NCBI RefSeq assembly: GCF_013116825.1
Contig: NZ_JABFNS010000073.1
Coordinates: 1 to 44,832, forward strand
Direction of reading: 5' to 3'
Length of the DNA stretch: 44,832 nucleotides
Source of the DNA: Myxococcus xanthus
GTDB taxonomy: Bacteria > Myxococcota > Myxococcia > Myxococcales > Myxococcaceae
Shown here: positions 35,344 through 43,200 of the stretch, piece by piece
Numbering within the stretch: position 1 is the first letter of the stretch
Layout: every line of letters starts with the position of its first letter
Notes under the pieces: model-generated
Seen by the model: the letters and a program-made list of their open reading frames with translations, nothing else
What the model was told of the DNA's origin: nothing
The model's database searches: none
Position numbers and translations under genes: made by a program

Positions 35344-38300
35344 TTGGCCATTTCAGGAGGGTGTTCTCCAACTCGGGGGAACGGGTGCACGAAAGATCGC
35401 AGCGGAGGACGGAGCCCGGCAAGAAACCACGGCACGGTCCATTCTCCGAGACCTGGCTCAGCAGCCTGGTTTGGTATTGGCAGACGAGGTCGGGATGGGC
35501 AAGACCTACGTCGCGCTCGCCGTGGTCGCTGCGGCGCTTCCCTCGGCGCGGGAGACCGGGCGGCCGGTCATTGTCATGATGCCGCCGGGCCTTGCCAGCA
35601 AATGGCAGCGGGAGTGGGACCACTTTCGGGCGAGTTGTTGTGTGCGCCCGGAAGCCCTCTCCTGGGTCAGGGACGAGCCCATCGAAACGCCCATTGAGCT
35701 CATCAGGAAGCTCGAGCTTCCGAAGAGCCGTCGTCCGCACCTCATCTGGATGACAACGGGTAGCTTTGGCAAAGCTCTGGAGGATCCGTGGATCAAGCTC
35801 GCGTTCATCCGCTTGGCCCGGCGCCACACGCGCATGGACGAAGAAACGCGCAAGAGCGTTTGCAAGTGGGCGACCTCCCTCGTGCGCCTGAAGTCCGAGT
35901 GGCGGCTGACCCCGGAGTTGGTCGAGCGGCTGCTAACCACGGAGATCGAACGGTGGGGGAACATCCTCGGCAATGAGGGTATCCTGGAGGCTGATGGGGA
36001 GGCCCTTGTCCCCGAGGGCCTGCTCAAGCTCCAGGACAAGCTCTCCTGGAGCGAACTGGCCGCACAGCTCCACGACGTGCCAGGCCGCCGGGGCCCCGTA
36101 TCCGAGCAGCGATTGAAGGAGTCGCGGCAGGCCTTCAACCAAGTTTGCCAGGGAGTGTATCGCGCCTGGCTCGCGTGCGCGGGGTGGCGTGCCTCGCTCC
36201 TCGTGCTGGACGAGGCACACCACGCCAAGAACGACAGTACACGCCTTGCCAGGTTGCTGCGCTCGGAGGACGCCGAATTGCTCGTGGGAGGCGGATCGGA
36301 AGCCGAGAGGCCCCTGCTGTGGGACAAGTTCGATCGCATGCTCTTGCTGACCGCAACACCCTTCCAACTCGGGCATCACGAGCTGATCCGGGTGCTGCGC
36401 ACCTTCGCCGCGGTGAATTGGGGCGGTCCCGCTGCGCCGGACTTCTCCCGGGAGCGGTTCCTTGCGGACATGGAGGAATTGGAGGGGCGCCTGGACGCCA
36501 ACCGTCGGGGGGCTCGCAGGCTCGACCAGCTCTGGGGACGGCTGGAGCGCGACCGAGTCGTGCCGGGGGACGGTGAGTTCGCGGTACACCTTCAGGAGTG
36601 GTGGGCGCGTGTGAATGGCACCGGCCCGCGATCCGCGCTGGAACAGGAGATCTTCCAGGCGGTCGAGGACTGCCGACAAAGCCGTGCCCGAGCGGAGGAT
36701 GACCCGCTTCACCCTTGGGCGAGCCTGCGCACCTGGGTCATCCGCCACAACCGGCCTACCGAATTGGCGAATCGTGCGGACGGGGAGCGCGTCCCCCGGC
36801 GTGTGGTCCGGCCGGGACGAGCCTTGGGCGACACGGCAGAGCGGAATGAGGTCGCGTTCGACGGGCTGCCGCTGACCACCGAGTCCGCTCTACCGTTTCT
36901 GCTCGCCGCGCGTGCACAGGGGGAGCTTGCTCATGGAAGCGCCAGCGCCCGCGCCTTCTTCGCGGAAGGACTTTGCTCGAGCTATGAGGCCTTCCACCAT
37001 ACGCGCGACAACCGCGGCGACGCACGCGACGTGGGCGATGATGGCGTGGAGGTGTCGGAGGGGCAAGGGGTAGGTCGGCCTGAGACAGAGGGGTTGGTGC
37101 CGGTGTCTTGGTACGAGGAGCGGATCGCATCGCTTATCCCCAGCCGGTCCGCTGCTGAGGCCGTGCGGTACGCCCATCCCAAGTTGCGCCCCGTTGTGGA
37201 GCGGACCGTCGACCTCTGGGCTGCCGGGGAGAAGGTCCTGATCTTCTGCTTCTACCGGGAGACCGCGCGCGCCCTCCACCGCCACCTTCGACGCGAGGTC
37301 GGGCAGCGCATCCTGACGTTGACTGCGGACAAGCTCGGGCTCGAAGGTGAGCGCCGGCTCGAACGTGCTGAGGACGCACTCACGCGCATTGCACGCCGAC
37401 TCTCTGATGCGCGCAGCCCATTCCACCAGGAGGTCCAGCGGCATTTGCGAGCGCCGTTCGCGTCCAAGGAGTTCCACGGCTTGAAGCAATGGGAGGAGCA
37501 GTTGGTCGGTTTACTGACCGCCTATGTCCGCTCTGCTCCGTTCATTGCCAGATACCTGCCGCTCGAGAGCCCAGAAGTGCGCAGGGCCTTCTCTGAGGAT
37601 CGGGCCTCGAACGATGAGTCACGTGCCGGCGTGGCCGCGCTCGGGCACGCCCTCACCGAGCGCATGGATGGTTCGGCCCTCACCATGGCGCATCGGCTTG
37701 AAGAATTTCTTCGGTTCACCAAGGAACTGGCGGAGCGCGCCAGATTCCAGAGCGCCGATGAGGGAGAGGATCCGGAGACTCGAGTGGATCCGCTCAAGCA
37801 GTACCTCGACGCACTGGCAGTGTACGTCCGGCGCGGGGGAGAGCGCGATGAGACGGATGATGATGATGCCAGTGGTGCCGCCGACGGCTCCTGGCGCATG
37901 CAGGGAACGGTGCGCCTCGTCTATGGGCAAACCAAGCGTGAAGCGCGAGAGCGACTCATGCTCTCCTTCAACAGTCCGCTTCTTCCTGAGGTGCTGGTGA
38001 GTAGCTCGGTGCTCGGGGAAGGCGTCGATCTCCACCGATTCTGCCGATACGTGATCCACCACGATCTATGCTGGAACCCCAGTACGATCGAGCAGCGTAC
38101 CGGGCGGTTGGATCGGATCCGATGTAAGGCCGAGCTTGCCGGACGCCCCATTGTCATCTACGAGCCCTACCTTGCGGGCAGTGCCGACGAGCGGATGTTC
38201 CGAGTGGTACGGGATCGCGAGCGATGGTTTCAGGTCGTCATGGGGCAGAAGTTCGAATTTGATGAGGCCACTGCAGAACAGCTCGCGAACCGAGTTCCCC

Positions 38301-38362
38301 TGCCTGAAGCGCTTGCGGCGGAACTTGTATTCGATCTGCGGCGTGCAAAGTCGGCGGGTTAG
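35333..38362 (+). CDS. SNF2-type superfamily 2 helicase, last gene of the trio
   Basis: A 1009-residue protein from ATG 35333 (GAGGGA upstream); an earlier in-frame ATG lies at 35291. Walker A is ADEVGMGKT (~50-58), motif II is LVLDEAHHAKN (~290-300), motif III is LTATPFQLG (~339), and motifs V and VI are SSSVLGEGVDLHRF and TIEQRTGRLDRIRC (~890-925). An unusually long stretch of ~230 residues separates motifs I and II, and another insert of ~500 residues separates the two RecA halves. It probably translocates on double-stranded DNA and delivers it to the PLD partner. It is distinct from the DrmD-like protein. Confidence 0.87.
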   Translation: MPVDWPFQEGVLQLGGTGARKIAAEDGARQETTARSILRDLAQQPGLVLADEVGMGKTYVALAVVAAALPSARETGRPVIVMMPPGLASKWQREWDHFRASCCVRPEALSWVRDEPIETPIELIRKLELPKSRRPHLIWMTTGSFGKALEDPWIKLAFIRLARRHTRMDEETRKSVCKWATSLVRLKSEWRLTPELVERLLTTEIERWGNILGNEGILEADGEALVPEGLLKLQDKLSWSELAAQLHDVPGRRGPVSEQRLKESRQAFNQVCQGVYRAWLACAGWRASLLVLDEAHHAKNDSTRLARLLRSEDAELLVGGGSEAERPLLWDKFDRMLLLTATPFQLGHHELIRVLRTFAAVNWGGPAAPDFSRERFLADMEELEGRLDANRRGARRLDQLWGRLERDRVVPGDGEFAVHLQEWWARVNGTGPRSALEQEIFQAVEDCRQSRARAEDDPLHPWASLRTWVIRHNRPTELANRADGERVPRRVVRPGRALGDTAERNEVAFDGLPLTTESALPFLLAARAQGELAHGSASARAFFAEGLCSSYEAFHHTRDNRGDARDVGDDGVEVSEGQGVGRPETEGLVPVSWYEERIASLIPSRSAAEAVRYAHPKLRPVVERTVDLWAAGEKVLIFCFYRETARALHRHLRREVGQRILTLTADKLGLEGERRLERAEDALTRIARRLSDARSPFHQEVQRHLRAPFASKEFHGLKQWEEQLVGLLTAYVRSAPFIARYLPLESPEVRRAFSEDRASNDESRAGVAALGHALTERMDGSALTMAHRLEEFLRFTKELAERARFQSADEGEDPETRVDPLKQYLDALAVYVRRGGERDETDDDDASGAADGSWRMQGTVRLVYGQTKREARERLMLSFNSPLLPEVLVSSSVLGEGVDLHRFCRYVIHHDLCWNPSTIEQRTGRLDRIRCKAELAGRPIVIYEPYLAGSADERMFRVVRDRERWFQVVMGQKFEFDEATAEQLANRVPLPEALAAELVFDLRRAKSAG

Positions 38363-38413
38363 GGCTGGCGCACATGTGGATATCGGTAAAGCAGGAAGAT
38401 CTGACCTGCTGAC

Positions 38414-38578
38414 CTACGGCCCGGTTTCCGTGTAAGCCAGCAGGAACCGCTCCAAGGCTTTCTCCGTGACCCGAACCGCATTGGAGATTCGGATGTGGGG
38501 TAGTGTGCCCCTCTCGCACAGTCGGTACACGGTGGCCCGGCACACCCCCAGCCGTTCCGCGACCTCCCGGACGGTCAT
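38414..38578 (-). CDS. Excisionase/AlpA-like helix-turn-helix protein
   Basis: A 54-residue protein from ATG 38578: MTVREVAERLGVCRATVYRL, then CERGTLPHIRISNAVRV and EKALERFL. This is the MerR-like excisionase fold (HTH_17) of Xis and AlpA proteins that control integrase direction. The frame stays open upstream to 38806, but that part is translated from the tRNA remnant and intergenic DNA (it gives the well-known artefact GATGFEPATTC), so a start near 38578 is preferred although no good ribosome-binding site is seen. It lies ~180 bp inside the att site with no integrase gene beside it. Confidence 0.7.
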   Translation of the reverse strand: MTVREVAERLGVCRATVYRLCERGTLPHIRISNAVRVTEKALERFLLAYTETGP

Positions 38579-38624
38579 CAACCGGCCGGAACCCGGGGCC
38601 ACTGGCGCCACCGGGGCAGGGCCC

Positions 38625-38662
38625 AGCAGCAAACTAGCAGCAAAAATCCTGGGGTCCTGGGG
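38625..38662. repeat. Two short direct-repeat pairs near the att site
   Basis: AGCAGCAAA occurs at 38625-38633 and again at 38636-38644, one helical turn apart. TCCTGGGG occurs in tandem at 38647-38654 and 38655-38662. They lie between the excisionase-like gene and the tRNA remnant, where excisionase or integrase arm sites usually sit. The repeats are plain in the sequence; the binding role is a guess. The rest of 38579-38760 shows no gene. Confidence 0.4.
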
Positions 38663-38748
38663 TACTGGATGGGACGGCTGGACAGCCCCGGGCGAAGAAA
38701 CCCGAGTGTTTACGATGGGTTGTGGATGGCTGGTAACCGCTGGACGGT

Positions 38749-38766
38749 CCCCGAGGTTCCTTGGGG
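38749..38766. repeat. Imperfect inverted repeat spanning the left edge of the tRNA remnant
   Basis: CCCCGAGG, two bases, then CCTTGGGG form an inverted repeat with one mismatched position per arm. It covers the point where element DNA meets the anticodon-loop end of the tRNA fragment. Tyrosine integrases often bind such paired core sites around the crossover. Chance in GC-rich DNA is possible. Confidence 0.35.
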
Positions 38767-38806
38767 TGCAAGTGGTCGCAGGTTCAAATCCTGTCGCCCC
38801 GACCAT
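38761..38806 (+). other. 3' fragment of tRNA-Pro(GGG); right attachment site of the island
   Basis: The fragment contains the anticodon loop TTGGGGT (anticodon GGG), the 3' anticodon stem GCAAG, variable loop TGGTC, T-arm GCAGG-TTCAAAT-CCTGT, 3' acceptor strand CGCCCCG, discriminator A and CCA. The bases before the loop (GTTCC) cannot pair with GCAAG and no D-arm or 5' acceptor strand CGGGGCG is present, so only the 3' part is here. It is followed by a tRNA-style terminator. This is the usual scar at the distal end of an element integrated into a tRNA gene. The intact gene is predicted left of position 1. Confidence 0.8.
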
Positions 38807-38810
38807 CGAA

Positions 38811-38860
38811 GGCCCTGGAGTCCTTGGCGAAAGCTAAGAACTCCAGGGCCTTTGTTTTTC
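38811..38860 (+). terminator. Rho-independent terminator of the tRNA-Pro gene
   Basis: GGCCCTGGAGT (38811-38821) pairs perfectly over 11 bp with ACTCCAGGGCC (38840-38850) and is followed by TTTGTTTTTC. It starts four bases after the CCA of the tRNA fragment, so it is most likely the original downstream terminator of that tRNA gene. The following 38861-38999 holds no gene that I can support. Confidence 0.85.
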
Positions 38861-38999
38861 CCGATTCTGGAGTAGCTCCGCCGGCGAAGGATGTCGGTTT
38901 GATGCGCACTGTGGCTTCCGCCGGACGGAGGGCTTCTCGGGCGCGGCGGGCTCGACGCGGAGCGCCTCGGCTGCTGGGCTCGACCTGAAGGCGCCTCGG

Positions 39000-40136
39000 C
39001 TAGGGGGCGCCGGGTTCGGCTGGATTGGGCGCTAGCAGGCGCGTGAGTTCGTCTTGGAGCGCCTGCCTCTTGGGGACCCAGAGGTCGACAGGGATGATTT
39101 CAGGGTTTCGTTCATTCGCAACGATGCCGAACAGTTCTCGTGCGGCCTCCTTCAGTCGAGCCCCATAAGGGGCGTCCATCCAGAAGCCGTTCATGTGTAG
39201 CGCACCATCGGAGAACACGCTGATCGGTGAACGTTCGCCCACATGCGCGTACTTGGGGTTGAAGGACCCTCGCAGAGCGCCCGTGCCCCAACTGAGGGTG
39301 CTCGCGCTTTGGGAGACAGCATCGAATAGCGCGCGGACGGCGTTGGATGCGTCGGGCGGTAACCGCCTTCGTACGTCGTCGAAGAACTCGGCCTCTGTCC
39401 ACTTTCGCCGTCCGGAGAGCGCGCTCTTGAGCTCCCGCGCCTGTGGAGTCGTGTTGAGTACGTGCGGGACGAATGCCTCCATTCCGCCAGGGGTGGCGTA
39501 TGGACGAATCTCAAGGGTGAGCACCTCTGTGTGAGTCATTTGCTCATTGAGGAAGACCGCCATCTGGTAGAGCTCGTCAGGAATCCGGTCGGCGACGAAT
39601 ATGAGCCGGACATTTCCGGACCGTAGGTTCGCGTCCGCGCGAGCCCAGAAGTCAGTAGCCGCTTCCTTCGAGCCACAGAGCTTCAGAACCGTCTGGTCGA
39701 GGATGTCTGCGTGGGACTCGCGGGCAAGCTGCTCTAAGCGATTGGCTGGCCAGTGTCGCTTCGCATTCGCGGCGTATTCAATGAGTTGCCCCACGACTTC
39801 ACGGCGGATTCGTGCGTCCGAGCTACGCTTCACTTCAATGAGGGTAGGGACAGCGTCGTGGTCGATGAAGACATGGTCGATGCTCCAGCGATCGCTCTGT
39901 CCTAATCCGCCTGGGATTCCTACCTCACGCCCGATGAGTAGCCATCGCCGCGGGTCTTCCGGATCTATCTGGTCACCGCGCAGCAGTTCGGGATGGTCGG
40001 CGATGAGCTTCTGAAGTTCAGCCTCTGATGCGTACCCGTTCTTGGCATCAAACGGGTTGAGCCCTCCAGCAGCATCTTTGACGAAGATGGGGCCAGGATG
40101 GGTTGGGTTGGTATCCCCAGGTTGACGGGTCGACAT
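39000..40136 (-). CDS. PD-(D/E)XK nuclease-like protein
   Basis: A 378-residue protein from ATG 40136 (MSTRQPGDTNPTHPG). The frame stays open up to a GTG at 40220, but that would start within the hairpin after the NRPS gene. The nuclease core is SIDHVFIDHDAVPTLIEVKR (Asp ... Glu-x-Lys) followed by RREVVGQLIEYAANA, as in NucS/DUF91-like and related endonuclease folds. An N-terminal EAELQKLIADHPELL helix precedes it, a common companion in these proteins. The C-terminal ~150 residues are not recognised. It lies outside the att site, between the island and the NRPS gene, without operon partners. It may be a stand-alone nuclease or repair factor. Confidence 0.75.
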   Translation of the reverse strand: MSTRQPGDTNPTHPGPIFVKDAAGGLNPFDAKNGYASEAELQKLIADHPELLRGDQIDPEDPRRWLLIGREVGIPGGLGQSDRWSIDHVFIDHDAVPTLIEVKRSSDARIRREVVGQLIEYAANAKRHWPANRLEQLARESHADILDQTVLKLCGSKEAATDFWARADANLRSGNVRLIFVADRIPDELYQMAVFLNEQMTHTEVLTLEIRPYATPGGMEAFVPHVLNTTPQARELKSALSGRRKWTEAEFFDDVRRRLPPDASNAVRALFDAVSQSASTLSWGTGALRGSFNPKYAHVGERSPISVFSDGALHMNGFWMDAPYGARLKEAARELFGIVANERNPEIIPVDLWVPKRQALQDELTRLLAPNPAEPGAP

Positions 40137-40202
40137 GGCGGGGCGGGTAGCGGGCTTGTTGATTGGCCGTCTTGTGGTTGATGTGTGTGCTTGTTTGTGG
40201 CG

Positions 40203-40237
40203 GCTGTGCTTCGACTTCACTCAAGTCGAGACACAGC
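40203..40237 (-). terminator. Hairpin over the NRPS stop codon
   Basis: GCTGTGCTTCGACTT (40203-40217), loop CACTC and AAGTCGAGACACAGC (40223-40237) pair at 13 of 15 positions. The NRPS stop codon (TGA, read from 40223 to 40221) lies at the edge of the loop. There is no T-run on the minus strand after it, so it is a weak or factor-assisted terminator, or a transcript-end stabiliser. Confidence 0.5.
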
Positions 40238-43200
40238 CTGGCAAGCCTACTTGGATTCTGGCGCTGTCGTATCGGCGCGAGCCGAGTAGCTCGGTCAGCG
40301 CGCTTGCGAGTGCATCGACCCTGGGGGCCCGTAGGACGCTGTAGTGATCTCCCTGAATGACGCGCACCACGAGCTGAGCTGCGTGGCGGCTCCATCCACG
40401 GTCTTCCGTCTCGGAAGGCTCCAGTTCCGTGTCGCTGCCGCGCAGGACGGTGAGAGGTCCTGGGAAGGTATCGAGCGTATGCTGTTGGAGCGCACGAAGA
40501 TTAGCGGTGAAGACACGAAGCAGTGCGTGGAGCTGGGCCATGCCGGCGTCTGGGATGAAGACACCCGCGTCGCGACCCTCCTGGAGCACGCGTTCCAGAA
40601 GTGCCTTCGTGTCGCTCACGGAACCATCGGAGATCGTCGATGGAGAGATTCCCGCCGTGCGCGCCAGGTCCAGCGCGAACATCGTCGCCGCGGCCATGTC
40701 GTCGTCGGCCGTGACGCCTTGGGCCAGCGAGGTGGAACTGGGCTCAATCAGGGCAAGGGCGTCCACCTCCTCACCACTTTGCTGTAGCAGGCGGGCCATC
40801 TCGAAGGCGATGACGGCTCCGAGTGACCATCCTCCCAAGCGATACGGGCCCTGGGGTTGCACGGTGCGGATGGCGTCCACGTAGCTGGCCGCCATGACGT
40901 TGATGGACTCGTTCGGCGGTAGCGTTCCCTCCAGCCCCTGGGACTGCAGTCCGTAGAAGGGCTGGTCAGGGCCGAGCCTCCGCGCCAGTTCGGTGTAGCA
41001 GAACACCGTGCCGCCCACTGGGTGGACACAGAAGAAGGGCACCCGCGAGCCACTCCGCTGGATGGGAACGAGCGGCGTCCAGGGCGCGGGCTCGCGTCGA
41101 AGGAAGGCGGCCAACCCCTCGACAGTGGGGTCCTGGAAGAGCGCCGTGACTGGCAGGGTGCGTCCCGTGCGCGCGCGCAGCATGGACTGGAGCCGTACCG
41201 CGAGCAGTGAGTGTCCCCCCAGCTCGAAGAAGTCGCTCTTCGCGCTGATTGGCGAGGCACCGAGCAATTCCTCGAAGAGACGGGCCAGCTCCAGTTCGTA
41301 CGTGTCACGTGGCGGGACGTACGCCTGGTGCTGCGAAGACGTCTCCTCGGGGAGCGGAAGCGCCTTGCGATCCACCTTGCCGCTCGTGTTGACCGGCAGG
41401 ATCTCCAGCGCGACGAACGTCGTGGGCACCATGTACTCGGGCAGTCGCTCCTTGAGGAAAACGCGGAGCTCGCTTGCGTCCGGAGTTTGCTGTCCTTCCA
41501 GATGCACCATGTACGCCACCAGGCGTTGCAGCCCTGGTGTGTCTTCGCGGACCAGGACCACGGTGTCACGAACCGCAGGGTGTTGTCGCAGCGCGGACTC
41601 AATCTCTCCCAGTTCGATGCGGAAGCCGCGCAGCTTCACCTGGAAGTCGATGCGGCCCAGGAACTCGAGTTCGCCCTGGGGCAACCAGCGAGCCCGGTCT
41701 CCCGTCCGATAGAGGCGGGCGCCGGGGGCCGTGCTGAAGGGGTTGGGAATGAACCGGTCGGCGGTGAGCTCAGGACGATTCAGGTAGCCACGCGCCAGGC
41801 CCGCTCCACCAATGTAGAGCTCGCCTGGCACACCTACCGGTACAGGCTGCAGGTACGCGTCCAGCACGTAGGTCTGAGCGTTCGCCAACGGACCGCCCAG
41901 CGATGGAGGCAGGGGCGCCCCGCGCACGGGACGCAGCGTGGAGTCCACGGTGCACTCGGTAGGGCCGTAGACGTTGAAGCACTCGATGTGGGGATGGGCG
42001 GAGAGCCGGGCCCAGAGCGCCGCGTCCAGTGCCTCGCCGCCGGCCAGTACGCGCAAAGGGCTGTGTGCGGCCAGGCCCTCGTCCAGCAGCAGGCGCAGCA
42101 GCGACGGGGCACAGTCCAGCACGTCCAAGTCATGCTGCTCCAGCCACGCCAGCATGCCGCGCGCATCCTCGCGAGCGATCTGCGGCACCACGCACAGCGC
42201 ATGTCCGTCCGCGAGCTGCACCAACTGCTGCACGGAGGCGTCAAAGGACAGCGACGCATTGAGGCTGACGCGGAGGGGCTTGTCCACACCTGCGTAGGCG
42301 GTGGTCGCCAGCGCAGCGCGCAGGTTCATCACCGAGGCATGCTGCACCATGACGCCCTTGGGCATGCCGGTACTGCCTGATGTGTAGATGACGTACGCGA
42401 GGTGTTTGGGTTCACTGCGCCTCGGTGGATTGGATTCGGACCGCGGCTCGTTCGTGAGAGCGGCGTCGTCCACGCAGAGGACTTCCACCTTGTGCCCGGC
42501 GAGCTTGCCCGCAACGCGCTGCTGCGCGAGCACGCAGCCGACATTCGAGTCACTCACCATGTAGGCCAGGCGCTGGGCGGGGTAGGCCGGATCCATGGGG
42601 ACGTAGGCGCCGCCCGCCTTGAGGATGGCGAGGACGCCGACGACCATGTCGACCGAGCGCTCCATGCACAGGCCCACGCGGACCTCGGGCCCTACGCCTC
42701 GGGTACGCAGGGCCCAGGCGAGCTGGTTGGCGCGGCGGTTGAGTTCGGCATAGGTGAGCGAGTGCTCATCGTCCAGCACAGCGAGCGCATCGGGAGAAAG
42801 GGCCGCGCGGTCCTCGAACCGCTCGTGCAAGCAGCCTTCCCAGGCGACCTCTCGGTGCGTCGCATTCCACGTTTCCAGCAGCGTGTTGCGTTCGGCTTCC
42901 GGCAGCAGCGCCGCCTGCTCATAGCGGCTGCTTGGGCCCGCGGCCACGGCCTCCAGCGCGCGCAGGTAGTACTGCCCCAACTCCCGCGTCCGCTCCGCTT
43001 CGTGTCGAGTGCCCGTAGTGGAGATGGAAATCGACAGCGAGGAGGTGTCCGGGTCCTGGGTGAAGGTGACGCCCAGCGGCAGCTCCATCCAGGCGGCGCC
43101 CAGCATCTCGTCGACGAAGCGCAGGCCCTTCTGCTGGGAGAGCCCTCCCGCGACGTGGAAGTGGATGAAGTTGAAGAGCGTGTCGAACAGCGGCTGTCCG

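Noticed and set aside
38579..38806. N-terminal extension of the excisionase-like frame
   Set aside because: It translates intergenic DNA and the tRNA fragment, giving the familiar tRNA-derived artefact GATGFEPATTC. It is not protein-coding.
38749..38806. Complete functional tRNA-Pro
   Set aside because: The 5' acceptor strand, D-arm and 5' anticodon stem are absent and upstream bases do not pair with the 3' stem.
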